A DNA stretch of 35,832 bases from Verrucomicrobiota bacterium (GTDB lineage: Bacteria > Verrucomicrobiota > Verrucomicrobiia > Limisphaerales > UBA1096), in assembly GCA_030749225.1 (NCBI GenBank), contig JASMKO010000023.1:1-35832 (forward strand), given 5' to 3'. Position numbers and translations under genes: made by a program. Below are positions 24,253-32,115 of the stretch, piece after piece. The notes under the pieces are model-generated. The model was not told the origin of the DNA. It saw only the letters and a program-made list of their open reading frames with translations, and did not search any database. How positions within the stretch are numbered: the stretch's first letter is position 1; each line of letters opens with the position of its first letter.

Positions 24253-24273
24253 TTCCAAGCGCTTGGCCAAGCA
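24253..24273. repeat. Palindromic repeat pair between divergent ilvE and cyclase genes
   Basis: TCCAAGCGCTTGGCCAAGCA: one full core (CTTGGCCAAG, 24262-24271) joined to half of another with the 12-bp period. It lies in the 121-bp divergent gap, 24 bp before the proposed cyclase start, so it could affect either promoter. Confidence 0.85.
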
Positions 24274-24296
24274 GTTATGGTTTTCGCACTGTTTCC

Positions 24297-26585
24297 GTGG
24301 ACACGCCACAACACAAGCGCCGCCTTGCCGCCATCGTTTTCACCGACATTGTCGGCTTCTCCAAGCTGACAGAGGGCGACGAAGTCGCGGCGCTCGAGTT
24401 GCTAGCTACACAGAAGCAGATCGTCCAGCCGATCGTGCAGGAGTCCGGCGGTCAATGGCTCAAGGAGATGGGGGATGGGCTGCTGCTTAGCTTTCCCAGT
24501 TCGTACGACGCGGTGCAATGTGCGATTCGCATCCAGAAGGCCGTCCGGGGTGTCAGGAATCTCGTTCTGCGCATCGGGGTGCACCAGGGCGATGTGGTGC
24601 AGACGGAGAACGATGTGCTCGGCAGCGGCGTGAACATCGCCTCGCGCGTCGAGACGGTTGCGCCGCCAGGCGGCATTGCCGTGTCCGACAAGGTGCAGCG
24701 CGATATCGCGCACCACGCCGACCTGTCCACGCAGAGCATCGGCTTCCCCAAGTTCAAGGGGATCGACGATGTGTTCGAGGTGTATTGCGTTACCAACGAT
24801 GGCCTGCCGGTGGGGACAAGTCACGGCAAGGTCGAGTTGCCCGGACGCTTGGCCAAGAGCAAGTCACCCGTGCTGCCCATTGCGGCTGCGGCGGTGGTGC
24901 TCGCGGCGGTTGCTGTGTTTTTTCTCATGCCAAGCGGTGACGTGGACCTGAGCGCCATTCCGTCAAAGTCGATTGCCGTGCTGCCGTTCGACAATTTTGC
25001 CAAGGGCGAGGCAGACGATAATTTCGCCGACGGGCTGACTGAGGTTATCACCGCGACGCTCTCGAAGATCGGCGCATTGAAGGTGATCAGCCGCACGTCG
25101 GTCATGGCGTACAAGGGCGACAACCGGCCGACGTCGCCGGAGATCGCTGCCAAGCTGAATGTCGCCCACGTACTAGAGGGCTCGGTGCAGCGCGCTGGGG
25201 AGCAGGTGCGGATCGTCGTGCAGTTGATCGATGCGCGCGAGGATCGGCATCTGTGGTCGGAGACGTACGACGGGCAGTTCAGCGAGGTGTTCGACGTGCA
25301 GACGCGCGTGGCTACGAACATCGCCGGCTATCTCGAGGCCAACCTGACACAGCAGGAGCAGGCTAGGATAGCCCGCAAGCCGACGCAGAATATGAAGGCG
25401 TACGAGCATTACCTCGTGCTGCTCCAACGCGGCATCGTGCACATTGCCAAACGGGAACTCGACACCAACCTCGCCCTCGCTGAGAAAGTGGTTCAGCTTG
25501 ATGAACAGTTTGCGGAAGCACACGCCATTATTGCGCTGTGCCACCTGGGCTATCACTGGTCGGGGGTTGACCGAACCGAAGCTCGGCTGGCCCTTGCGAG
25601 AACCAGCGTGGCGAAGGCGGTCGAGTTGGCGCCGGAGGCGCCGATGGTGCACACGGCCAAGGGCTACCTTCATTACTGGGGGCTGGGCGAATTTGACAAG
25701 GCGATTGAGGAGTTCGAGTTGGCTCGGCAAATGGAGCCGGGCGCTTCCCAACACATCGAGGACATCGCATGGGTGCAGCGGGCCAAGGGCGACCTCCCGC
25801 TGGCGTTAGCCAGCATGGCCAAGGCGCTGGAACTGAACCCGCAGTCGGACATGATCCTGCGCGAGATCGGTTTTACCCACATCGTTGCCAAGAACTTCGA
25901 CCGGGCCATTGAGATTCTGGATCGCGCCATTCTCCTGAACGATGCGGCCGATTACTACGGCCTCAAGATCGACGCCATCTGGGCGCGCGACGGCACCCCG
26001 GAGGCCGCCCTGGTGTTCCTGAAGGAGGCGCAGGGGATTGTCGGCCGGGACAAGTACCTGATCCACGAGCACCGTTTCGAGCTGGCGCGTGGCAACCACG
26101 CCGCGTCGCTCCAGGCGGTCGACTCCATCAAGCAAGATCCCTTCCTCTCGCAGAGCCGCGTAATCCCGAAGGCCCTCGCGCGGGCGTTCGTTTACGAGCG
26201 GATGGGCGCGCCGGAAAAAATGCGGCCCGAACTCGAGTCGGCCCTCGAGATGCTCAAGAGCATGGCGACCGAAAACCCGATCGACCCGCGGGTGCAGATT
26301 AACATGGGCCTGATCTACGCCATGCAGGGCGACGCGGAGCAGGCGCTCATGCGTGGGCGGCAAGCCATGGCGCTTTATCCGCTCGCCAAAAACGCGGTCA
26401 ACGCCCAGCGGATTCACATCCAGATGGGCCTCATTTATCTGCAGCTCGGTCAAGCGGACAAATGCATTCAGCTGTTGCACTCCCTCAAAGACAAGCCGCT
26501 TGGCATGGAGGTTGGCGAGTTGAAAACTGACACCGCCTGGGATCCGGTGCGGGATCACGCGGCCTTCAAGGCCATCGTCGAGTGA
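24297..26585 (+). CDS. Class III adenylate cyclase fused to TolB-like domain and TPR repeats
   Basis: A 762-residue protein. Residues about 8-165 are a class III nucleotide cyclase domain: metal-binding Asp17 (FTDIVG) and Asp60 (MGDG), the adenine-selecting Lys56, and the transition-state Asn113 and Arg117 (NIASR) are all present, so it should make cAMP. One membrane helix follows (about 191-211). Then comes a TolB N-terminal/FlgO-like domain (SIAVLPFDNFAKG to LWSETYDG, about 224-345) and a long array of TPR-like repeats to the C-terminus. Topology predicts a cytoplasmic cyclase with a periplasmic sensor part. The start is uncertain: GTG 24297 begins nine residues before the domain; a TTG at 24216 would place the palindromic repeat in the protein. 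A repeat copy at 24848-24857 reads RLAKS just before the membrane helix. Confidence 0.88.
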   Translation: MDTPQHKRRLAAIVFTDIVGFSKLTEGDEVAALELLATQKQIVQPIVQESGGQWLKEMGDGLLLSFPSSYDAVQCAIRIQKAVRGVRNLVLRIGVHQGDVVQTENDVLGSGVNIASRVETVAPPGGIAVSDKVQRDIAHHADLSTQSIGFPKFKGIDDVFEVYCVTNDGLPVGTSHGKVELPGRLAKSKSPVLPIAAAAVVLAAVAVFFLMPSGDVDLSAIPSKSIAVLPFDNFAKGEADDNFADGLTEVITATLSKIGALKVISRTSVMAYKGDNRPTSPEIAAKLNVAHVLEGSVQRAGEQVRIVVQLIDAREDRHLWSETYDGQFSEVFDVQTRVATNIAGYLEANLTQQEQARIARKPTQNMKAYEHYLVLLQRGIVHIAKRELDTNLALAEKVVQLDEQFAEAHAIIALCHLGYHWSGVDRTEARLALARTSVAKAVELAPEAPMVHTAKGYLHYWGLGEFDKAIEEFELARQMEPGASQHIEDIAWVQRAKGDLPLALASMAKALELNPQSDMILREIGFTHIVAKNFDRAIEILDRAILLNDAADYYGLKIDAIWARDGTPEAALVFLKEAQGIVGRDKYLIHEHRFELARGNHAASLQAVDSIKQDPFLSQSRVIPKALARAFVYERMGAPEKMRPELESALEMLKSMATENPIDPRVQINMGLIYAMQGDAEQALMRGRQAMALYPLAKNAVNAQRIHIQMGLIYLQLGQADKCIQLLHSLKDKPLGMEVGELKTDTAWDPVRDHAAFKAIVE

Positions 26586-26655
26586 CGCCCCCAGCCACGT
26601 GGTGGTGAATAACTTGGCCTGTGCTTCGACTTTCACCTGGCCTACCGTTTTGTCG

Positions 26656-27495
26656 ATGCACGGTGTGTATCATCAACTGCTCGACGCCACCATTGGCCAC
26701 CTCGAGTCACTCCGGCAGCGCGGCGTGCGATACGTTGACGTCTCGCCGGAATCGCTTTCCCGCTTGTCCAAGCCGGCTAGGCAAAAAAACACGGCTGTTC
26801 CGCTTGGCCAAGCGGAACAGCAGCGCCCCGATGAGCCAAGCGTTTGCGATTCGCCTCAGCTGTCTGCCGACGAGAGGGAAGCCACCATGGCCAAGCTGTG
26901 CGACGAGGCGCTCGCCTGCACCAAGTGCGACCACCTCGTGTCGACGCGAACGCAGGTGGTCTTTGGCGTTGGCACCGTTCAGGCGGAGTTGATGTTCATC
27001 GGCGAGGCCCCAGGACAGGACGAGGACCGGGAGGGGGAGCCGTTTGTCGGCGCGGCTGGCCAACTGCTGACCAAGATCATCGAGGCCACCGAGCTGGATC
27101 GTGACAAGGTTTACATCGCCAATATTCTCAAGTGCCGCCCAGACACCCCCGGAAAGGTTTACGGCAATCGCAAGCCGCGCCCCGACGAGATGGAAACCTG
27201 TTTCCCGTGGGTCAAGCGGCAGATTGAGATCATCCAGCCTAAAGTCATGGTTGCGCTGGGCGGCACAGCCGTCGAGGGTTTGCTCGGCAAAATGACGACA
27301 GGCATCACTCGACTGCGCGGAAATTGGCAGGCGTACCGGGGCGTGCCAGTGATGCCCACCTTCCACCCGTCCTACCTTCTGCGCAACCAATCGTGGGTGA
27401 TCCGGCGCCACGTCTGGGAGGACATGATGCAGGTCATGCAACGCTTGGATATGCCCATCAGTGAAAAGCAACGCGGCTATTTTCAACGTAGGTAA
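26656..27495 (+). CDS. Uracil-DNA glycosylase, family 4 (iron-sulfur)
   Basis: A 279-residue protein. Residues about 85-275 form a family 4/5-type uracil-DNA glycosylase that removes uracil from DNA. Motif A is [17 protein letters not shown] (about 116-132), the 4Fe-4S ligands are Cys88, Cys91, Cys160 and Cys182, and motif B is FHPSYLLR with His237. The N-terminal 80 residues are a variable linker without a recognised domain; in it a full 14-bp palindromic repeat (26801-26814) encodes PLGQAE. Such N-terminal extensions occur in phage SPO1 polymerase-like forms of this family. The ATG at 26656 gives a reasonable N-terminus ([10 protein letters not shown]); an upstream GTG-type extension to 26599 is less likely. 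It begins 70 bp after the cyclase gene. Confidence 0.93.
   Translation: MHGVYHQLLDATIGHLESLRQRGVRYVDVSPESLSRLSKPARQKNTAVPLGQAEQQRPDEPSVCDSPQLSADEREATMAKLCDEALACTKCDHLVSTRTQVVFGVGTVQAELMFIGEAPGQDEDREGEPFVGAAGQLLTKIIEATELDRDKVYIANILKCRPDTPGKVYGNRKPRPDEMETCFPWVKRQIEIIQPKVMVALGGTAVEGLLGKMTTGITRLRGNWQAYRGVPVMPTFHPSYLLRNQSWVIRRHVWEDMMQVMQRLDMPISEKQRGYFQRR
26801..26814. repeat. Full 14-bp palindromic repeat in the glycosylase linker
   Basis: A perfect CGCTTGGCCAAGCG, extended by flanking C/G, A and T matches (TTCCGCTTGGCCAAGCGGAA) to a longer perfect palindrome of 20 bp at 26798-26817. Confidence 0.9.
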
Positions 27496-27520
27496 TTTTG
27501 CATTTCTCCCCGAAAACAAA

Positions 27521-27555
27521 CGCAGCCGGCGTCCTTTGAGGAGCAACCGGCTGCG
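27521..27555 (-). terminator. Intrinsic terminator of the small minus-strand gene
   Basis: A perfect 9-bp stem (CGCAGCCGG/CCGGCTGCG, 27521-27529 and 27547-27555) with a 17-nt loop; on the minus strand it is followed by TTTGTTTT. It lies about 50 bp after the stop of the 27603-27863 gene and 26 bp after the stop of the convergent glycosylase. Confidence 0.75.
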
Positions 27556-27602
27556 GTTCAGTGCTTATTCAGTTTTTCCAAATCGGGCCTTCGCCCGTGT
27601 CT

Positions 27603-27863
27603 TTACAAGGAGAGGGACTCCTCGCTGATTCGATTGATCGAATCGAGTTGGGGGGCTTGCAAGCCCCCCCGGTCGGCATTCGCCAGATCCAGAATCGTGT
27701 CCAGGTCCTCCTTGACGGTCATCCGCCCCCAGCGGGTTTGGATCATCGTCTGGTCGCCCACCGGTTCAACGGAGATGACCGTGTCGAGGTTGAACAGAAT
27801 CCTGGAATCCTCCTCGGTGTAACCGCTTGGCGAAGCCTGGGTTAGTTTCACGAAGTGTGCCAT
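27603..27863 (-). CDS. Small protein, possibly FlbD-like
   Basis: An 86-residue cytosolic protein. Its first 60 residues (MAHFVKLTQ..., then RILFNLDTVISVEP...TMIQTRWGRMTVKEDLDTIL) have the beta-strand pattern of small FlbD-like proteins (Asn-leading strand, then a VxES/VKED helix), but similarity is only to the general shape and no flagellar genes are near, so the function is unknown. There is a good Shine-Dalgarno (AAGGA about 8 bases before the ATG). The last 25 residues are encoded by a stretch holding two palindromes (27627-27669) and look like an add-on. A strong terminator follows on the same strand, so it is a single-gene unit. Confidence 0.75.
   Translation of the reverse strand: MAHFVKLTQASPSGYTEEDSRILFNLDTVISVEPVGDQTMIQTRWGRMTVKEDLDTILDLANADRGGLQAPQLDSINRISEESLSL
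27627..27669. repeat. Two adjacent perfect palindromes in the 3' end of the small gene
   Basis: A 7-bp inverted repeat GATTCGA/TCGAATC with 4-nt loop (27627-27644) and a perfect 20-bp palindrome made of G6CTTG and CAAGC6 (27650-27669). They lie 5 bp apart in the last third of the 27603-27863 gene. Confidence 0.9.
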
Positions 27864-27886
27864 TTTCTGTTTCCTTTCTTCCGCGC

Positions 27887-27903
27887 TGATTGAGCTTCAA
27901 TCA
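27887..27903. promoter_or_regulatory. Inverted repeat upstream of the small minus-strand gene, possible operator
   Basis: TGATTGA and TCAATCA separated by 3 bp, 24 bp before the ATG of the small gene. The place would suit an operator or 5' UTR hairpin; no convincing promoter hexamers were found beside it. Confidence 0.3.
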
Positions 27904-28007
27904 ACAACGAGTACAATTAAGGCACAAGCTGGTGGGGCATGCAAGGGAAATCATGTTTGTGACGGTTTTGTGACCTTGGCCATGCGGAGTGTGCGACAGT
28001 CTTGAAG

Positions 28008-29348
28008 TTATTCCGCTTGGCCAAGTGCTTTGCGGTCGGCGCAGCTGCGAATAAACAGCCATCCGAACTGCGCCGCTTGGCCAAGCGAATAAACGATGTA
28101 GGCGAAAATGGCACCAGCCAGCCAGTCGCCGTGAGCTCCCACGGTCAACCCCGCTATGATCACCATCAGAAATGCCATGACTGACTCGGTGACACTGCGG
28201 GTTTTGTGCGAATGCACGAGCAGCCCTTGGAAGAAGCTGCTGCCGAACCCCAATGTAGCCAGTGCCAGTGCCGCCCAGACGGCTTGGGAGGCGAGCTTGG
28301 CCAAGGGCGCATTGAGCCCGCTGACGGTGCCAAACCAGTTGTTGGCCAGCGGCGAGGCGACGATCAGCAGTTGGAGACCAAACACACCCAGCGCGGCCCA
28401 ACAGGCGAAGCGCCGCAGGGCGGCGTAGCCGCCTGGCCGTTCAATCAGCGCCACCACGACCTCGAGATAAGCCAGGCTGACGGAGCGAAACAAGAACGTG
28501 AAGCCGTTCAGCGCCGGCAGGACGGCCAGTGACTCCAGCGCCAACGGCATCCGGCTAATGCCGGCGGTCAGGATCGGCTGCGCGGCCAGGCCGAGCAGCG
28601 GGCTCAGTGCGAGCGGCATGTAAAACGACAGGAACCGTTTGCGGTCGAGCGGCGGTTCGGTGGACCGCTCTCTGGGCAGGACATCGCGGACGACCGGTCG
28701 CACGATCCAGGCTGCGTAAACCGCTTCGGCCACGACCCCGGCGGAGACGGCCGCCGTGGCGGCGATGATGCCCAATTTTGGCAGGTCGATGTGCTTGGCC
28801 AAGGAGTAAGCGGTTACCAGCACCGCAGTGTCGGTGGCTAGGCGGACGAGCGTTCCCCACGTGACCGCCCGGGAGCGGCCGAACCGGATCAGGACGCCCT
28901 GATTGAAACGCCGGTGCGCGATCGCCCACGTCCATGGCGTCATAATGACCATGCCCAGCCGGCTGGCCTCGAGGATGTCGCCCTCGACTCCAAGCAACCC
29001 GCCGACGAGCCAGTCGAACAGCGGCGTGATGGCGACGACTAGGTGCAGCGCCGATAGCCCTCCCCCGGCGAGCATCATGAAACGCCACAGTTTTTTATAA
29101 GAGTCGAGGTCTCTGCTCAGCTTGGTGCTGGCGGTGAGAAGCATGATGATCGGCGCCTCGATAAGTAGAGCGAGCGGGAACACCACTCCGCCGTACGCAC
29201 CGAGATTCACCTCCGGGTTGGCTAGGCGAGCCACCACTGCGCTGAGCAGCGGCAGCTCGATCCCCATCATCAACCAGCTCAAGGCAAGCGGAACCCACGT
29301 TTTCCCCACGTCCCGGGTGGTGACGGGTTGACTTTTCGGTTGGTGCAT
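28008..29348 (-). CDS. Multi-span membrane protein, MATE/polysaccharide flippase-like or ANKH-like
   Basis: A 446-residue inner-membrane protein with about 12 hydrophobic segments in two halves, as in the MOP (MATE/Wzx) exporter superfamily. The first helix region is WVPLALSWLMMGIELPLLSAVVARL; the central TPWTWAIAHRRFNQGVLIRFGRSRAV segment, with its YRR-x-Q-G-like pattern, recalls the ANKH family of the same superfamily. The substrate is unknown. The ATG at 29348 is used because residues upstream to 29462 are not membrane-like and overlap the divergent HAD gene. The last residues carry three repeat copies: 28296-28305, 28074-28087 (YSLGQAAQFG) and 28016-28025 at the very C-terminus (KALGQAE). 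A fourth is at 28794-28803. It is thus the gene most loaded with the repeat in the window. Confidence 0.7.
   Translation of the reverse strand: MHQPKSQPVTTRDVGKTWVPLALSWLMMGIELPLLSAVVARLANPEVNLGAYGGVVFPLALLIEAPIIMLLTASTKLSRDLDSYKKLWRFMMLAGGGLSALHLVVAITPLFDWLVGGLLGVEGDILEASRLGMVIMTPWTWAIAHRRFNQGVLIRFGRSRAVTWGTLVRLATDTAVLVTAYSLAKHIDLPKLGIIAATAAVSAGVVAEAVYAAWIVRPVVRDVLPRERSTEPPLDRKRFLSFYMPLALSPLLGLAAQPILTAGISRMPLALESLAVLPALNGFTFLFRSVSLAYLEVVVALIERPGGYAALRRFACWAALGVFGLQLLIVASPLANNWFGTVSGLNAPLAKLASQAVWAALALATLGFGSSFFQGLLVHSHKTRSVTESVMAFLMVIIAGLTVGAHGDWLAGAIFAYIVYSLGQAAQFGWLFIRSCADRKALGQAE
28014..28087. repeat. Two palindromic repeat copies at the 3' end of the flippase-like gene
   Basis: CGCTTGGCCAAG at 28014-28025 and a perfect 14-bp CGCTTGGCCAAGCG at 28074-28087, 60 bp apart (five 12-bp units), both in the same frame (LGQA). 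Confidence 0.9.
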
Positions 29349-29436
29349 CAGATTTTGCCCATCCCCTGTTCCTGAAGGGGGACTTCCTCGGCAGACCCAT
29401 CCATACGGCAAGGATCGGCGCAACTCGACGCAAATC

Positions 29437-30183
29437 ATGGCTGACGCCCAAGGCAAAACCAAAACGGCCGCCCGGCCCAGGGTGGGTCACCCCGCCTGCG
29501 GCGCGGTGCGGCTGGTGTTGTTCGACATCGACGGCACGCTGGTGAGCACCGGCGGCGCCGGGATGAAGGCATTCGGCGAGGCATTCGAGGCGGCGTTTGG
29601 CGTCGGCGAAGTCACTGGGAAAATGAAGTTCGCCGGCCGCACCGACTACTCGCTCTTCCGCGAGATGTGCAGGCACGGCGGCATCGACTGCACGGCGGAA
29701 ACCCGGGACTCGTTTTTTAGCCATTATCTCCGTCTCGTGGACAGCCATATCGACGTGAATCGGGGTGGGCCGTTTCCCGGTGTGGTGCGGATGCTCGACG
29801 AGCTGGCGGCGTTGCCGGACGCGCCGGCGCTTGGCCTGCTGACCGGCAACATTCGTGAGGGAGCCAAACGCAAGCTCGGTGCCTACGGGCTGTGGGATCG
29901 TTTTGCGTTCGGCGGCTTCTCGGACGATGACGAGGATCGCAACCTCATTGCCGCCGCCGCCAAGGTCCGGGGCGGCGAATACCTCGAGTGCCCGCTAGAC
30001 GGCCCGGAGATCGTCGTGGTCGGCGACACGCCAAGGGACGTCGCCTGTGGCCGGCACATCGGTGCACGTACGCTCGCCGTGGCCACCGGCGGGGCAACGC
30101 TGGAGGCCTTGCGGGAATGTGAACCGGACTGGGCCGTGCCAGACCTGACCCACCTGTCCGCCGTGCAGATTTGTGGTCCCTGA
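29437..30183 (+). CDS. HAD-superfamily phosphatase (phosphoglycolate phosphatase-like)
   Basis: A 248-residue cytosolic hydrolase of the haloacid dehalogenase superfamily with a helical cap after motif I. Motif I is DIDGT (nucleophile Asp30, acid Asp32), motif II is the Thr of LLTGN, motif III is a Lys in AKRKLG and motif IV is VVVGDTPRDV. It would remove phosphate from a small metabolite; the substrate is unknown, although phosphoglycolate phosphatases have this pattern. The first 24 residues are an extra charged leader (MADAQGKTKT...). The ATG at 29437 lies 88 bp from the divergent membrane-protein gene. A full palindromic repeat stands 8 bp after the coding end. Confidence 0.88.
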   Translation: MADAQGKTKTAARPRVGHPACGAVRLVLFDIDGTLVSTGGAGMKAFGEAFEAAFGVGEVTGKMKFAGRTDYSLFREMCRHGGIDCTAETRDSFFSHYLRLVDSHIDVNRGGPFPGVVRMLDELAALPDAPALGLLTGNIREGAKRKLGAYGLWDRFAFGGFSDDDEDRNLIAAAAKVRGGEYLECPLDGPEIVVVGDTPRDVACGRHIGARTLAVATGGATLEALRECEPDWAVPDLTHLSAVQICGP

Positions 30184-30188
30184 CCCGG

Positions 30189-30202
30189 CGCTTGGCCAAG
30201 CG
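30189..30202. repeat. Full 14-bp palindromic repeat between HAD and SDR genes
   Basis: Perfect CGCTTGGCCAAGCG in the 89-bp gap, 5 bp after the HAD stop codon. It is GC-poorer at its centre than a terminator stem and has no T-run directly after it. Confidence 0.9.
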
Positions 30203-30272
30203 TTTGAGTGCAAAATGCGGGATTCCATTCGTGGCGCGATTTCGGTATCGTCCCGGTTCTTTCGAGAAACGC

Positions 30273-31037
30273 ATGAGTACGGAACAGTTTTCACTCAAGG
30301 GCAGGACGGCATTGGTCACCGGCAGCTCAACCGGTTTGGGAAAACGCATGGCTGTTGCGCTTGGCCAGGCAGGCGCCAGGGTGGCGATGAACTATTATAA
30401 CAACGAGGAACGGGCCCTCCAGGCGCTGTCCGAGTTTGAGGACACCGGTGCGGAGGGGGCGATGTTCCGCGCCAACGTGACCGATGAGGCCGACGTCAAT
30501 CGCCTTGTGGGGGAGGTGGAGGAGAAACTTGGTCCAGTGGACATTGTGATCCTGAACGCCACCCCGGACCAGCCGCAGAAGCCGATCGAGGAATACGATT
30601 GGGATTTCTACCAGAGCATGCTCGATTTCTTCATCAAGAGTCCGTATCTCGTGACGCGTGCCGTGTTGCCGCACATGAAGCAGCAACGCTGGGGCCGCAT
30701 CATCAACATCGGCTCGGAGGTGTTTCACCTTGGCATCACGCCGTTTACGGCCTACGTCTCGGCCAAGGGTGGGCAGAACGGATTCAACCGTAGCCTCGCA
30801 CACGAGTTGGCGCCGTGGCAAATCACGGTCAACATGATCTCCCCCGGCTGGATTCCGGTGGAGCGTCACGAGAAGGATCCGCAGGAGTTGAAGGACGGCT
30901 ACTTTTCGACCATCCCGATGCAGCGCTGGGGCGTCCCGGAAGACTTGGCTGGCACGATCATTTATCTGGCCAGCGAGGCGTCCTCATTCGTCACCGGCCA
31001 GAACATCCATGTTAACGGCGGCCTGACCGTGCACTAA
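30273..31037 (+). CDS. Short-chain dehydrogenase/reductase
   Basis: A 254-residue classical SDR. The cofactor motif TGSSTGLG is at 16-23, catalytic Tyr161 and Lys165 are in YVSAKGG, and NMISPGWIPVERH plus the C-terminal HVNGG segment are typical. The NNAG motif is replaced by LNATPDQ, an unusual change at a position that normally stabilises the central sheet. The presence of Arg/Asn after the second strand (NYYNNEERA) suggests NADP preference. The substrate is likely a sugar or small alcohol, given the sugar transporter genes that follow 31 bp on. The ATG at 30273 is preferred to upstream frame-open codons. A near-copy of the repeat (GCGCTTGGCCAGGC, 30357-30370) reads ALGQAG in the cofactor-binding helix. 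Confidence 0.88.
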   Translation: MSTEQFSLKGRTALVTGSSTGLGKRMAVALGQAGARVAMNYYNNEERALQALSEFEDTGAEGAMFRANVTDEADVNRLVGEVEEKLGPVDIVILNATPDQPQKPIEEYDWDFYQSMLDFFIKSPYLVTRAVLPHMKQQRWGRIINIGSEVFHLGITPFTAYVSAKGGQNGFNRSLAHELAPWQITVNMISPGWIPVERHEKDPQELKDGYFSTIPMQRWGVPEDLAGTIIYLASEASSFVTGQNIHVNGGLTVH

Positions 31038-31068
31038 CTTTTTAACAACAACAAAAATAAGCAAAAAT

Positions 31069-32115
31069 ATGATTAAAAAACTGACAATAATTGCGGCTGC
31101 TACGGTGGTTTTTGCAGTTGGCTGTGGCAAGACAAGTGACGGTGATGATGCTACAGGGGGAGGCACTAAACATAAAATTGCCTATGTCACCAACGGCATT
31201 GATCCATTTTGGGATTTATGTGCTGCTGGCGTACGACAAGCTGAATCCGAGTTGGGCGGTGTGGAGTGTGAAATTCACTTTCCGCCGAAGGGCTTGGCTG
31301 ATCAGAAGAGTATTCTTGAAACACTTTTGGCCAAGGGCATTGCTGGAATCGCGGTGAGCCCGATCGATGCGGATGGTCAGACCCAGTTTTTAAACGAGGT
31401 TGCTGGTCAGACCAAAATGATCACACATGATGCCGATGCACCGAATAGTAACCGGTTGGTTTATATCGGCACCGACAACTACAAGGCTGGTCGTGCGCTT
31501 GGCCAACTGGTTAAGGAGGCAATTCCAGACGGTGGTGAAGTGGCTATCTTCGTTGGGCGTCTGGAGCAGTTAAATGCTCGTCAGCGTCGGCAGGGAGTAA
31601 TCGACGAGTTGCTTGATCGTCCTAGTCAAGTGCTTGGGAAGATCGAGTTCGATGAAGTGGCCAAGGTGTTCAAGGGGGAAAAATACACTGTCGTTGATAC
31701 CCGTACCGACAATTTTGTGATGGATGCCGCCAAGTCCAACGCGGAGGATGCAATTACCAAATATCCGAATTTAGCCTGCATGGTTGGCTTGTTCGCCTAC
31801 AACCCGCCTCGCTGTCTGCAGGCAATCAAGGAGGCGGGCAAACTTGGACAAATAAAAGTTTGTGGATTTGACGAGGATGATGCGCTTCTTCAAGCGATCA
31901 AGGATGGCAATGCCTACGGGACGATCAGTCAGCAACCGTGGAAATACGGTTATCAATCGGTTCGTGTGTTAAAAGCCATCCTTGATGATGACAATTCTTT
32001 AATACCTGCCAACAAATTTATCGATGTTGGTTACAAAACCGTGACCGCGAAGAATATCGACGAGTTTTGGAATGAGAAGAGGGAGATGGCTGCTTTGGGT
32101 GCGAAAAAGGATTAA
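31069..32115 (+). CDS. Sugar ABC transporter substrate-binding lipoprotein (RbsB-like)
   Basis: A 348-residue periplasmic binding protein of the ribose/galactose type (Peripla_BP_4). The lipobox FAVGC puts the lipidated Cys at residue 19. Type I features are AYVTNGIDPFWDLCAAGVRQAESELG, SPIDADGQTQFLNEV, YIGTDNYKAGRALG and VCGFDEDDALLQAIKDGNAYGTISQQPWKYGY. It captures a sugar and delivers it to the ATPase and permease encoded next; the sugar is not evident. Its stop overlaps the next start (TAATG at 32113-32117). The upstream leader is A-rich (AACAACAAAAATAAGC) with no Shine-Dalgarno. The DNA is more AT-rich than that of the preceding genes. Two partial repeat cores (31327-31334 and 31499-31506) lie here, neither with the full CTTGGCCAAG. 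Confidence 0.93.
   Translation: MIKKLTIIAAATVVFAVGCGKTSDGDDATGGGTKHKIAYVTNGIDPFWDLCAAGVRQAESELGGVECEIHFPPKGLADQKSILETLLAKGIAGIAVSPIDADGQTQFLNEVAGQTKMITHDADAPNSNRLVYIGTDNYKAGRALGQLVKEAIPDGGEVAIFVGRLEQLNARQRRQGVIDELLDRPSQVLGKIEFDEVAKVFKGEKYTVVDTRTDNFVMDAAKSNAEDAITKYPNLACMVGLFAYNPPRCLQAIKEAGKLGQIKVCGFDEDDALLQAIKDGNAYGTISQQPWKYGYQSVRVLKAILDDDNSLIPANKFIDVGYKTVTAKNIDEFWNEKREMAALGAKKD

Noticed and set aside
30189-30202. Palindrome after the HAD gene considered as a terminator
   Set aside because: It is a member of the dispersed repeat family and lacks a T-run directly after it.
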